Positions 9,079 to 17,627 of a stretch of 64,000 nt of DNA are shown here, in pieces (position 1 is the stretch's first letter; the number at the start of each line of letters is the position of its first letter). Where the stretch lies: positions 1 through 64,000 of the forward strand of contig CAXHEX010000009.1 of the NCBI GenBank assembly GCA_964016105.1. Reading direction: 5' to 3'. This DNA comes from Ketobacter sp964016105 (GTDB lineage: Bacteria; Pseudomonadota; Gammaproteobacteria; Pseudomonadales; Ketobacteraceae). The notes under the pieces are model-generated. The model was not told where the DNA came from. It did not search any database and was given only the letters and a program-made list of their open reading frames with translations. Made by a program: the position numbers and the translations under genes.

Positions 9079-9819
9079 ATGAAAACCATTGTAGTGGTTG
9101 AAGACGATGAAAAACTGTCATCGTTAATCCAAAAATACCTTCAACAGCAGCAATTCGACGTTACCGTTGTGAGCGATGGCAACATAGCGGTGGAAACCGT
9201 TCTTTCTATCCAACCGGATGTGGTGATTCTGGATTTAATGCTCCCCGGAAAAGATGGCCTTACCATTTGCCGAGAGATCCGCCCCCTCTACCGAGGCAGC
9301 GTTTTATTCCTCACCGCCAGCGAAGACGCCATGGACCACGTTGCAGGCATTGAAATGGGGGCTGATGATTTTGTAGTCAAACCAATTCAACCGAGAGTGC
9401 TACTAGCCAGAATTCGGATGTTGCTGCGGCGCACGGAAGGAACCACGAACACGGCAGCCCCAACCACCCAGGCAAGTACGCAAAGTAACCAAACTGCAAC
9501 AGAAGACAAAAGCCTCCATTTTGGAAAATTGAGTTTATTCCACGGCAGAAGGACCGCCGTACTAGACGGAGAAACTGTGCCCCTTAGTACCAGCGAGTTT
9601 GATCTGCTTTGGTTACTAGCATCCCACGCAGAAGAAGTTCTAACCCGTGACACCTTATACCACGCTTTACGAGGTTTCGAATACGATGGTGTTGATCGAT
9701 CCATGGATACCAAGATCGCTAACTTAAGAAAAAAACTGGGTGATTCTGCATCGCTGTCTACGCGGATAATTACGGTGCGGGGGAAAGGTTATTTGTTTGT
9801 GCCTGATAGTTGGGGTTGA
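9079..9819 (+). CDS. OmpR/PhoB-family response regulator (RstA-like)
   Basis: 246 residues from the ATG at 9079. The receiver domain is complete: acidic pair EDD at residues 8-10, phospho-acceptor Asp52 in VVILDLMLPGKDG, and the Lys of VVKPI. A Thr/Gln/Ala-rich linker of about 30 residues leads to a winged-helix DNA-binding domain with the usual pattern (TSEFDLLWLL ... DTLYHALRG ... VDRSMDTKIANLRKKLG). An earlier in-frame ATG at 9001 lies within the kinase gene and would add a meaningless extension, so 9079 is chosen. Partner of the preceding kinase. Confidence 0.93.
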   Translation: MKTIVVVEDDEKLSSLIQKYLQQQQFDVTVVSDGNIAVETVLSIQPDVVILDLMLPGKDGLTICREIRPLYRGSVLFLTASEDAMDHVAGIEMGADDFVVKPIQPRVLLARIRMLLRRTEGTTNTAAPTTQASTQSNQTATEDKSLHFGKLSLFHGRRTAVLDGETVPLSTSEFDLLWLLASHAEEVLTRDTLYHALRGFEYDGVDRSMDTKIANLRKKLGDSASLSTRIITVRGKGYLFVPDSWG

Positions 9820-9830
9820 TTTAAATCCAA

Positions 9831-9847
9831 TTCGTTTATTAAACGAA
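9831..9847. repeat. 8-bp inverted repeat after the response regulator gene
   Basis: TTCGTTTA and TAAACGAA flank a single T, 11 bases after the regulator stop codon. The near-zero loop makes a protein-binding palindrome more likely than a terminator hairpin, but nothing else supports either role. Confidence 0.35.
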
Positions 9848-10385
9848 CGGAAGTTACTATTTCTATACAATTATTTTTTAATATTCTTCCAAATTTATTT
9901 CATTTATTGGTATGTTTAGTGTATCTGAAGCCAAAGCAGATTTTCGTTTGGTTTTTTGATTGATACACAACCTTTTGTTTCTAAATACGATCGAAACCCA
10001 AGAATATGCAGAACACCGTATCCGTTGATCTCAGCTATTTATCACGGATGAAATTGCTGCTGTCACCAAAGGTCTGTAGCGTAACTAAAAGATCTTATAA
10101 AGATTGGCGGAAAAAAACCGTGAAGTTATTGATTAATGATTATCTAATCAGCAGAACAACCAAATAGATATGTAGCTGAATTTTTCAATATTAATTGATG
10201 TGGTTAGATAGGGGGAAATGATCAGTAATATAGTTACAGAAATAACCAATTTAATAAAATGTCAATGGGCAAGTAGAGACCATTGAAAGCCTGAAGTTAT
10301 GAACGAGATCTGAGTGAATTCATAAGTCTTGAATTTCAGGATTTTTTTGGTAGTAATAGAGGAACAGATAAGCTGGCTTGCTCAA
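9848..10385. other. AT-rich non-coding stretch
   Basis: About 540 bases, visibly AT-rich, between the response regulator and the acidic exported protein. The longest plausible frame I see is a 53-codon one at 10006-10167 without a convincing ribosome binding site or any recognisable product. No RNA gene or repeat family was recognised. Confidence 0.4.
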
Positions 10386-10404
10386 GGTAATGAGAATCAC
10401 TAAT
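10386..10404 (+). promoter_or_regulatory. possible Fur-box-like site
   Basis: GGTAATGAGAATCACTAAT matches 14 of 19 positions of the classical Fur consensus and keeps the AATGAnAATCA core. It ends 20 bases before the start codon of the exported acidic protein, where repression would be effective. This is a pattern match only. Confidence 0.35.
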
Positions 10405-10424
10405 TTTAATCACAGGAAAAAACA

Positions 10425-11360
10425 TTGAAAATGAAATCGTCGTTATTAGTAATTTTCGCGTGCGCTTTTTCGGTGACTTACACAACAACCGTCTTAGCTG
10501 AAGAAACCGAAACTGTCGAAGAAGCCGAAGTTGTAGAAGAAACTGAAGCTTCAGAGGAGACTGAAGTTAGAGTTGTAGAAGCAGATAATGAAATCGCAGA
10601 AAGTGTTGAATCTGAAAATCAAGAACAGAACAAAAAACCAGTAGTTACTGGTAATAGTACGCCAGAAGTAGCGAATGAGGGAGACCCAAAAATCCAAACC
10701 AAATTTGCAAATCAGGATAGTTATGTCGGTGATAAGATTAGTTTCGAATTCGACATACCAGCAAGTAAGGTCAAATTGGTTAATGGGGAAACCATTGCAG
10801 CTGAATGCATTCCAGCCGGGTTACAAATGCGCGTCCTAACTGATCCAGAGGATGACGGTACGGTACGAGCAGTTATTTTGCCTGGTAACGAATATCGTAA
10901 ATGCAGTGAAACAAATTTGACGAAAGGAAGCCATCCTCTCGCAAGTAAATTAATTGAGATAAATCCTAATTACGAGGGTACCACCCCGAGACGAACTGGC
11001 TGGACTTATGGCACATTGGTTGTGCCTTATAAATTAATAATAGGTGGATCACGGAGCATTAAAAGCAGTACTACAATTGGCCCATATGCAGGAACGTCGA
11101 TTCGCGGCTGGAGTGGAGTGGAAGCTGAGTTCATACTGTTTGCCGGCCCTACCCTAGTAGAAAACGCTTTTGTCGATAATGGTGAGGCCAAAACTGAATC
11201 ACTTTTTGGTATTGGCTATGGTCTTGGTTTTATCGCGACTTTAAAACAAGAGTTCAAACTGGGTTTAGTTTTTGGTGCAGATATGGTTAGCGACGACTCT
11301 AACTACAAAGACAATAAAAAACCTTGGGGAGCGATCGCTATAGGTTACGAATTCAACTAA
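10425..11360 (+). CDS. exported Glu-rich protein with C-terminal beta-barrel-like region, function unknown
   Basis: 311 residues. A signal peptide (LLVIFACAFSVTYTTTVLA) is followed by a very acidic low-complexity segment of Glu/Val/Thr repeats (about residues 26-65), a soluble middle part, and a C-terminal third with alternating strands ending AIAIGYEFN, suggesting outer membrane insertion. Two starts are possible: TTG at 10425, eight bases after AGGA, and ATG at 10431, fourteen bases after it; the spacing favours TTG. No family recognised. It lies alone in AT-rich sequence with a possible Fur site upstream. Confidence 0.7.
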   Translation: MKMKSSLLVIFACAFSVTYTTTVLAEETETVEEAEVVEETEASEETEVRVVEADNEIAESVESENQEQNKKPVVTGNSTPEVANEGDPKIQTKFANQDSYVGDKISFEFDIPASKVKLVNGETIAAECIPAGLQMRVLTDPEDDGTVRAVILPGNEYRKCSETNLTKGSHPLASKLIEINPNYEGTTPRRTGWTYGTLVVPYKLIIGGSRSIKSSTTIGPYAGTSIRGWSGVEAEFILFAGPTLVENAFVDNGEAKTESLFGIGYGLGFIATLKQEFKLGLVFGADMVSDDSNYKDNKKPWGAIAIGYEFN

Positions 11361-11519
11361 TGTGGATATTTGTATAAGAGGGGTGGAAAGTTTAATAGGC
11401 TTGATCATATGGCTCATATAAAGTCATTAAAAAGGGGGTTCCACTGGAATCACTCGCTGCGCTAGCTCTACCAATGAACGCGACGTTATTATTTTAGACA
11501 TTAACCAAAGGAGATGAAA

Positions 11520-11600
11520 ATGAACGAATTAGTTGTTAAAAATAAGTTGTTAGGGGAAGACATATTTAAAAAACCCTGTTTTTTATTTATTTGGTTATAG
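11520..11600 (+). CDS. possible 26-residue peptide
   Basis: ATG at 11520 sits six bases after a strong AAAGGAG and opens a 26-codon frame (starts MNELVVKNKLLGEDIFKK) ending TAG at 11600. The good ribosome binding site is the only support. The product resembles neither a known leader peptide nor a toxin that I know. It may be the start of a decayed gene, given the remnant just downstream. Confidence 0.3.
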   Translation: MNELVVKNKLLGEDIFKKPCFLFIWL

Positions 11601-11688
11601 AGAATGTGTGACCGTATAACTTGGAATTAACATATATAACGAAGTACATACATGACTAATTTTTTATTTTTTCAGTCAGCATAACAGC

Positions 11689-12050
11689 ATGGTTGAGGGT
11701 GTTTTTTTCGATTTTACCTGCGATTTTTACAAACTAAGAAACGCTGGGGATCCACCTGAAAGCAACCCCTACTCTAAGGACTTAGCAAATCTGAGAAAAC
11801 AATATGAGATTGTGTTAGTCGTAGTAAAGCAAAATGGCACTTACTAGTAGGCACTTTCACGTTTCCCTTTGAAATTATTTGGGACGAGATTAGTGGGAAG
11901 CAGATCGACAAAATGACCACGAAAAATGAGATAAAAAGAACTGAGAGTAAAGGAAGAGGAATAATCTCAATGAAGAAAAGGTGCTTTAAAAGAGTGGCGA
12001 ACTCGCTGGTCAGATATGTAACATTTGGCTTTACGTACGGTATTCAATAG
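11689..12050 (+). pseudogene. frameshifted remnant of an unknown gene
   Basis: A 52-codon frame from ATG 11689 (MVEGVFFDFTCDFYKLRNAG ...) stops at 11847, while a second frame that overlaps its end continues with ordered protein-like sequence (KWHLLVGTFTFPFEIIWDEI ...) to TAG at 12050. Joining them near 11830 gives one plausible protein of about 120 residues, which suggests a single-base frameshift in a once intact gene. No ribosome binding site is obvious at 11689, so the true start may lie further upstream. Family not recognised. Confidence 0.4.
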
Positions 12051-12227
12051 CATGAGGAATATAGCCGCAGTTTTGAACACTCTTCTAATATCCAATTAAG
12101 CTATTGAAATAATCACCAACACGAATACTTCATATGTAAATAACAACCATAACTATAGCCTTATTATCGGACACAGCCTTCTAGTTTAAAAATCGATGTG
12201 TAAACATAAAATGTTAAAGGAGATATA

Positions 12228-12743
12228 ATGAACATACTCGGTGATGATGAAGACGTTATCAAGACTGACATTCTTAAAGCTAGGGGTAATACCTTAGTTT
12301 TTTATAACACTATTTATCAGATATCGAATATATCTGAGATTAGAACTATAAATTTATCAACTGAAAATAGCATGCCCCAGTTTTACTGGGTCTTTTTACT
12401 GATTGGAATCGGGTCGCTTGTTCCGCTTGAACCGGTATTTATCTTGGTGGGATTGTTCTTTCTGGGAATATTTGGAATGCTGGTATACAATCATAATAAA
12501 AATAAAGTTAATGAAAAATATGGACTATACATATCGTTAAATTCTGGTAGAAACACCGTAATTGCTTCCAAAGAATTAGCTTTCGTAAACAAGGTAGCTA
12601 TTACATTACACAATATCATGAACAAGAAAGAAGCATCTGTGAATTTCGATTTTTCAAATAAAACAATTAACGAAGTAACAGCTTCCGAGGGTTCGGTAAT
12701 TGTAAGCGGGGAAGTATCTGGAGATATTGCTACCAATATTTGA
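12228..12743 (+). CDS. two-helix membrane protein, possibly DUF6232-like
   Basis: 171 residues, ATG after AAAGGAGATATA, a strong ribosome binding site. An N-terminal soluble part (about 1-45) is followed by a hydrophobic hairpin (about 50-90, FYWVFLLIGIGSLVPLEPVF then a second helix), a second soluble part, and a C-terminal tail ASEGSVIVSGEVSGDIATN. The layout resembles DUF6232-type proteins, a weak match by eye. The tail motif is repeated in the product of the next gene, which starts at or just after this stop codon, so the two are very probably one translational unit and functional partners. Confidence 0.6.
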   Translation: MNILGDDEDVIKTDILKARGNTLVFYNTIYQISNISEIRTINLSTENSMPQFYWVFLLIGIGSLVPLEPVFILVGLFFLGIFGMLVYNHNKNKVNEKYGLYISLNSGRNTVIASKELAFVNKVAITLHNIMNKKEASVNFDFSNKTINEVTASEGSVIVSGEVSGDIATNI

Positions 12744-12748
12744 ATACA

Positions 12749-12973
12749 ATGAATAAAAATACGACAAAAGCTAGCGAAGGAAGTGTAGTGGTCACTGGTA
12801 AAGTTGAGGGAAACATTTCAACAAACTCCAGTGTAGACAATAAGGGTGGACAAGAAGAACTCGATAATGTCTCTGAGAGTAGAAAAACAGCTTTATACGC
12901 TGCAATTATCACGGCTATTGGCGCTATAGTCTCAGCTATTTTACTTGTTACTAGCGATTGGTTTGCTAGCTAA
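12749..12973 (+). CDS. small protein with shared ASEGSV motif and C-terminal membrane helix
   Basis: 74 residues from ATG 12749; an in-frame TTG at 12740 overlaps the previous stop and would add three residues. There is no separate ribosome binding site, which points to translational coupling with the gene before. Residues about 8-25 (ASEGSVVVTGKVEGNISTN) closely repeat the C-terminal tail of the upstream protein, although the DNA of the two copies has diverged. A charged middle (about 32-45) leads to one hydrophobic helix (ALYAAIITAIGAIVSAILLV). Function unknown. Confidence 0.55.
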   Translation: MNKNTTKASEGSVVVTGKVEGNISTNSSVDNKGGQEELDNVSESRKTALYAAIITAIGAIVSAILLVTSDWFAS

Positions 12974-13064
12974 TTACTTGCAGCACATAACATAATGACT
13001 ACACCTCCGGTCTGAACCCATACAAACGCGAATCCTTCAACCGGCAAACTCAAACCCATCAACC

Positions 13065-13394
13065 TCAGTAAACCCCATTAACTATTTCCACAATTCTATT
13101 TCTGTAAGCAAGAGCAACGGTGTTTTTGCAAGACAGATAAATTCCAGTATTACCTCCCATCAAGTCCTCGGCGATTCGTCTGATTTGTTTGATGGCATAA
13201 TTGTACGATGGTCGATTCAAAGACGTTGGAGGCCTAGGAACTAGATCCATTGTATCTGAGCAAGCCCCTGCTGCATCCAAAACATCGACTACTGCTTCTA
13301 CAGAGTATTCGTTCTTAGGTACAAACTTGGCATTGTGCTCACCCCAAAAAAACGCCACCACTCGCTTAAAGTCATTTGAATCATCAATATCCAT
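13065..13394 (-). CDS. hypothetical protein
   Basis: 109 residues, soluble, no signal peptide or membrane helix. It contains VSCKN-like and YRNRIVEIVNG stretches but no motif I recognise. It begins 16 bases after the end of the lipoprotein gene at 13411 on the same strand, so the two probably form a small operon. The region is AT-rich and accessory in character. Confidence 0.5.
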   Translation of the reverse strand: MDIDDSNDFKRVVAFFWGEHNAKFVPKNEYSVEAVVDVLDAAGACSDTMDLVPRPPTSLNRPSYNYAIKQIRRIAEDLMGGNTGIYLSCKNTVALAYRNRIVEIVNGVY

Positions 13395-13410
13395 TTTTAC
13401 TCCATTCCAT

Positions 13411-13911
13411 TCACATTGCCTTCATGGCGTCTAAGAGCTTATCACTATCCATTTGGACTACATCTATCTCAACCCAAGTATCGGTCCGATCTTTACTTAA
13501 GAGGATCAGTTTATCCTTATCTACAAATTTAATGACGTGAACAGTAAACCCGTCTTTGATAGACTGATAGCTGGATATCCTTTGTTTAGAAATTTCGTCT
13601 TTTATCAGCTTCAATTGCATATTCGAAGTAGCACTTTCGCCGTATACCACGTCAATAAAGCCATCTAACGGTAAATTGTTAAGGGCAAAATCTTTATAGT
13701 GATTAAATACAAAAACTAGCTTGGCTCCATCTTCAAACGTCAATACTAAAGAGTCGCTAGCAGATGCGCCGATAAGAGTTGGTTGTTCATCAAGCTTAAA
13801 TTGATATCCCCCGAAGACCGTCGTAGGCCCATCAACAGACAGGGTACTACAACCAGAAATTAGTGAAAATATGACTATATACTTTGCTGCGCTGCGCAAG
13901 AAATTGCCCAC
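13411..13911 (-). CDS. lipoprotein, function unknown
   Basis: 166 residues with a lipoprotein signal: basic start, hydrophobic core YIVIFSLI, lipobox LISGC with the acylated cysteine near residue 21, followed by Ser-Thr, which suggests sorting to the outer membrane. The mature part is predicted soluble, rich in beta-strand pattern and lysine. No family recognised. The start ATG at 13911 has only a modest ribosome binding site. It is followed by the 109-residue hypothetical gene. Confidence 0.6.
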   Translation of the reverse strand: MGNFLRSAAKYIVIFSLISGCSTLSVDGPTTVFGGYQFKLDEQPTLIGASASDSLVLTFEDGAKLVFVFNHYKDFALNNLPLDGFIDVVYGESATSNMQLKLIKDEISKQRISSYQSIKDGFTVHVIKFVDKDKLILLSKDRTDTWVEIDVVQMDSDKLLDAMKAM

Positions 13912-14052
13912 TTAATGAATACTCCAGATTCAAGTTTTCCGAATTATGGTACAGCAAGTTCAACCATCAACAAAATGGTTCTCAAACCACGGGCACACAA
14001 TAGCGTTTGTTAGACCATAGACAATGAGACTCGTTTGGTTTATTTTTCGATA

Positions 14053-14439
14053 ATGAATACACTCCTTAGATACAACTTATCGCTGTTCCTATTTATATGC
14101 GTAACGGCTTTCACCACACTAACAGCTCACGCCAGTGACCGGGCCAGTTTCACCAGCACAGGCAAAGCCTCATACTACGCTGACAAGTACCACAATAGGC
14201 AAACGGCCAGTGGTGAGCTTTATAAAAAAGAGTTGAAAACAGCGGCCCACAACAAACTACCCTTTGGCACCAAAGTAAGGGTGAAAAACATAGACAATGG
14301 AAAGTCCATAGTTGTTAAGATCAATGACCGAGGTCCTTTTGTGAAGGGACGCATAATTGATTTGTCAAAGTCAGCATTTAGCAGTATTGCTGACTTGTCT
14401 GAAGGTGTTATCGAAGTCAAAATTGAAGTTGTAAAGTAG
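14053..14439 (+). CDS. RlpA-like double-psi beta-barrel protein
   Basis: 128 residues from ATG 14053; an in-frame TTG at 14035 would only lengthen the signal peptide. The exported N-terminus (LSLFLFICVTAFTTLTAHA) is followed by the RlpA double-psi barrel: GKASYYADKYHNRQTASGE, the KTAAHNKLPFGTKVRV stretch and the catalytic INDRGPFVKGRIIDLS. RlpA proteins are lytic transglycosylases that cut denuded peptidoglycan. This one has only the barrel and lacks the C-terminal SPOR domain that targets septal RlpA, so it is a short, probably periplasmic paralogue. Confidence 0.85.
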   Translation: MNTLLRYNLSLFLFICVTAFTTLTAHASDRASFTSTGKASYYADKYHNRQTASGELYKKELKTAAHNKLPFGTKVRVKNIDNGKSIVVKINDRGPFVKGRIIDLSKSAFSSIADLSEGVIEVKIEVVK

Positions 14440-14443
14440 TCTT

Positions 14444-15088
14444 CTACAACTGATCGTAATTCTTAATTCCTGGAAAATCAGGATACCGGTTCATCTTCAT
14501 TATGCTCTGGCCCCTGGCCAAAGTAATTATGGGTAACTTTTTAATGGCCAGGTTGATCAGCCACTTTGGCATGTATCCTCCCGCCTCTATGTGGGCTTGA
14601 TAGATGACCTTGGTTGACTGTGGCCCCAAAGGCTGCAGTTCCACAAATCCTTTCATTTTTTTAACGTGAATCAAAGACGTTTCATTGTTATCTGAAACCA
14701 GATCCATTGAGTAGTTAACTATTCCGCTTTCTTCATTCTGCTCTATCTTATTGTGGAGAATCAGGTCGCGTGGTTCCGTTAAGCCGTAGGTAGTATTAAC
14801 AATGTATATCTTGCGCTCAAAGGGGGAAATGGTTTCTTTTAGCTCTGCATGTATACAGCCCTCCATCCATCTAGGCATATCTTCTACGGCCCAAAGTAAG
14901 GAAACCATGGGGCCCACATCAGCAGCCGATACACCTTCGGCGCGGAATTCATCAAATTCACTGCCTGGGACCGGTCTTGTGAATACGGTAATTCCATGCT
15001 GCTCATAACGTTTCTGCCATTGATTGGCAATTGCGACATTAAGCTCTGTTCGAATTTTTGTTTTAAATTGGAGCCTGGTGGACCGCAT
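14444..15088 (-). CDS. START-domain lipid-binding protein
   Basis: 214 residues, nearly all of them one START/SRPBCC domain (WQKRYEQHGITVFTRPVPGS ... LWAVEDMPRWMEGC ... REPRDLILHNK-like ... ARGQSIMKMN). START domains bind sterols, phospholipids or other hydrophobic molecules. It resembles the protein encoded at 41175-41885, but that one has a clear signal peptide whereas here the first 20 residues are polar and basic, so it is probably cytosolic or N-terminally shortened. It converges on the RlpA-like gene with four bases between them. Confidence 0.78.
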   Translation of the reverse strand: MRSTRLQFKTKIRTELNVAIANQWQKRYEQHGITVFTRPVPGSEFDEFRAEGVSAADVGPMVSLLWAVEDMPRWMEGCIHAELKETISPFERKIYIVNTTYGLTEPRDLILHNKIEQNEESGIVNYSMDLVSDNNETSLIHVKKMKGFVELQPLGPQSTKVIYQAHIEAGGYMPKWLINLAIKKLPIITLARGQSIMKMNRYPDFPGIKNYDQL

Positions 15089-15409
15089 TATTATTTAAGC
15101 CCATGCTTTATGGATAAAACTGGTAAGTTTGGTTCACAAAGTATACAAAAGATTATGAGGATTACTATATTAGTTAGCCCGATGCAGAGGAACTATTAAC
15201 AGAATCTAAGCAGATTCAATTCTACAAATAAAACAGCATACAATGATCAGTATATTGAAAAGTTTCATTGGCTTACGCACTTCAATAAGCCCGATTAAAT
15301 GCCCATTTAACGCGATAAATAGGAAAAATCTGCCAACAGCGTTATCATTGACCCACTAAAGTCGAACGGCCAATAGATTCGATATATTGAATAAGGAACG
15401 TGGTGAATA
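15089..15409. other. intergenic region upstream of the Rieske oxygenase
   Basis: About 320 bases separate the divergent START-domain and Rieske genes. An AAGGA ribosome binding site lies just before the Rieske ATG. I see no ORF of substance, no RNA gene and no clear sigma-54 or Fur site. Promoters for both genes must lie here. Confidence 0.5.
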
Positions 15410-16804
15410 ATGAATAATAAAGCAAATATCCCAATTAAAGATATAACCGAAGCCGATCTGGAAGAACCGCTAACGTATCCGGTTGAAGCCTTTGTCTCCA
15501 GGGAATACGCCGCCAAGGAAGATGAACTCCTGTGGGGCAAAGTTTGGAATATGGCAGCTCGATTGGAAGATATTCCCAACGTTGGCGATTTTATCACTTA
15601 CAACGTATGTGATGAGTCCATCATTATTCTGCGCTATGACGAAGATACGCTGAAAGCCTACTACAACGTTTGCCCTCACCGGGGTCGTCAGTTGGTAGAT
15701 GTTCCAGATAATGTAAATTGCGTTAAGGGTAATAAAAAACGATTTGTGTGCGGGTTCCATGGTTGGAGTTTCGATCTGGATGGTGAGAACACTCACATTC
15801 TAGATAAAGACGATTGGAAAGGTGCGCTGGAGAAAAAAGAACGAACCTGTTTGTCTCCAGTGAAGGTGGACACCTGGGGTGGCTGGATCTATATCAATAT
15901 GGACCCGGACTGCGAACCCCTGCTGGAGTTCCTGGGTGAGGTAGATCGTATCCTTAGCCCCTATCAATTTGAAAAAATGCGCTACAAGTGGCGGCAATGG
16001 TCGGTTTACCCCTGCAATTGGAAGACCGCCATTGAAGCCTTTATGGAACCCTACCATGTGGCCGGCACCCACACTCAGCTGCTCAAGTACGGCCAGTTCT
16101 ACGCATACAGTAAAGCCTACGGCTTACACGGAGTCAGTGGATTTGATGAGCGAGACAAGAGCCAAAAAACCAGCCAGAGTTCCGGTGTGTCTCGAGCCGG
16201 TTTGGGTGATCCTCGGATTTCCACCTATGAATTGGCGAAGGAAAATTACGAAACCATAAACTATGCAGCATCTACCGATACTTTGGTGAATGCGGCTTCC
16301 CGTTTAAAAGACGAATTACCTGAAGGTACCCCGGTACAGGAAGTAATGAAACATTGGATGGCATCAGCCAAAGCGGATGACGCTGCCCGCGGTGTGGAAT
16401 GGCCAGAGCTCACCCCTGAACAGGTTTCTGAAGCGGGACTGGCATGGAGCTTGTTCCCCAACCAGACCATTTTGCAAGGGGTCACCTTTGCTTTGTGTTA
16501 TCGGGTTCGCCCCTATGGTGATGATCCCAATAAATGTATTTTTGAATCCTATGCATTGGAACGCTACCCCGAAGGTGAAGAGCCTGAAACTGAATGGGTT
16601 CACGCAAATCCAACGGAAGAAGAATGGGGACTCGTGCTGGCGCAAGATTTTGCCAATATGGAATTTGTGCAGAAAGGCATGAAATCACGGGGATTCCGGG
16701 GCACTTTGCCTAACCCCCACCAGGAGCGCAAGATCACCAACTTCCATCGTCACTTGTCCAAGTTCATGGGAACCGGTCACCTTCGCCTTCTGGACGAAGA
16801 GTAA
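15410..16804 (+). CDS. Rieske non-haem iron oxygenase, large (alpha) subunit
   Basis: 464 residues. The Rieske [2Fe-2S] ligands are Cys88/His90 (NVCPHRG) and Cys114/His117 (CGFHGWSF); the mononuclear iron ligands include His216 and His221 in EPYHVAGTH. The acidic bridge residues precede them. Such enzymes hydroxylate aromatic rings or act as demethylases or sterol oxygenases using a ferredoxin and reductase, none of which is encoded nearby. The adjacent divergent lipid-binding START protein hints at a hydrophobic substrate. Lack of a beta-subunit gene suggests an alpha-only enzyme. Confidence 0.9.
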   Translation: MNNKANIPIKDITEADLEEPLTYPVEAFVSREYAAKEDELLWGKVWNMAARLEDIPNVGDFITYNVCDESIIILRYDEDTLKAYYNVCPHRGRQLVDVPDNVNCVKGNKKRFVCGFHGWSFDLDGENTHILDKDDWKGALEKKERTCLSPVKVDTWGGWIYINMDPDCEPLLEFLGEVDRILSPYQFEKMRYKWRQWSVYPCNWKTAIEAFMEPYHVAGTHTQLLKYGQFYAYSKAYGLHGVSGFDERDKSQKTSQSSGVSRAGLGDPRISTYELAKENYETINYAASTDTLVNAASRLKDELPEGTPVQEVMKHWMASAKADDAARGVEWPELTPEQVSEAGLAWSLFPNQTILQGVTFALCYRVRPYGDDPNKCIFESYALERYPEGEEPETEWVHANPTEEEWGLVLAQDFANMEFVQKGMKSRGFRGTLPNPHQERKITNFHRHLSKFMGTGHLRLLDEE

Positions 16805-16809
16805 TGTTC

Positions 16810-16859
16810 ATGCCAACGTGCTGCTATTGCGATAATCTTTCGCGTCGGTACGTTGGCAT
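16810..16859. repeat. 10-bp inverted repeat between convergent genes
   Basis: ATGCCAACGT at 16810-16819 and ACGTTGGCAT at 16850-16859 are exact reverse complements with a 30-base loop. It lies just after the Rieske stop codon and before the end of nafY on the other strand. There is no adjacent T-run, so it would be a weak or factor-assisted terminator, or an RNA-protecting stem. Confidence 0.45.
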
Positions 16860-16874
16860 CGTAAACCCTACCTG

Positions 16875-17597
16875 CTAGGCATCATCTGCCGTGGCCAAAG
16901 CGCTACAACGAATACGGTCCTCTGCTTTGGCGCCAAGCAATTTTGCCAACCAGGGTGGAGGATAGCCCATAATGGACTGTAGTTTGGCAAGCACTTCCCT
17001 TGCCTCTCCCCCGTTAATTTCCTTAATGATGTACACGCCCACCTTAATCACTTTCGCGGCGGCAGGCCCACCCACAGATACAAAGTAACCCACATCGCAA
17101 TCGGCAATCAGGTTGGCTCTGAACTGGTTCTTGTCATCTGAGAGATCAGCTTCCAGAGCGGAGCGGATATCAATCAACTTCAATTCCGAGGCATTCATTT
17201 GATATATCAGGTAGCGCACGCAGGATCCAAAGTGACCGTTCAGCTGCTCATCGCAGTTTGAGGCAACCGCAACCCGAATACTGGTTTCCTCATCCCCATC
17301 AAAGGTTTCTATTTCCGGCAGTTTCTCTTCCGTAGTTTCCCCCCAGAGCACCCTCACCGCTTCCTTCATGGCATCGAGACCAATACCGATGTCTTCCCCA
17401 TCCTCTTCTCCATCAAGGCTAGCGAAGCTGGTTTTAAGATCCGTCACTGTCACTGTCTTTAAAGTGTCTTCTGATATGTCGCCATCGAGACGCTGGAACA
17501 GAATCTCCAGCAATTGGCCCACAGTAATACCCGGCAAAATGCGAGCAGCGAGGGCAATCTTTAAAGCTGATTCACGGCTTATATTAGGGGCGCTCAT
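16875..17597 (-). CDS. nafY: NafY-like FeMo-co/nitrogenase chaperone
   Basis: 240 residues, matching Azotobacter NafY in length and layout: an N-terminal helical domain (about 1-95, APNISRESALKIALAARILP ...) linked by an acidic stretch to a NifX/NifB-type dinitrogenase cofactor-binding domain (about 105-225). The motif NGHFGSC contains the histidine that in NafY takes part in FeMo-co binding. In Azotobacter NafY holds apo-dinitrogenase and the cofactor. The gene is last in the nifB operon, 30 bases after bolA. NifX-type alternatives lack the N-terminal domain, which favours NafY. Confidence 0.85.
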   Translation of the reverse strand: MSAPNISRESALKIALAARILPGITVGQLLEILFQRLDGDISEDTLKTVTVTDLKTSFASLDGEEDGEDIGIGLDAMKEAVRVLWGETTEEKLPEIETFDGDEETSIRVAVASNCDEQLNGHFGSCVRYLIYQMNASELKLIDIRSALEADLSDDKNQFRANLIADCDVGYFVSVGGPAAAKVIKVGVYIIKEINGGEAREVLAKLQSIMGYPPPWLAKLLGAKAEDRIRCSALATADDA

Positions 17598-17627
17598 GGG
17601 GCTCTCCTATAAAATCATACGAGTAGA

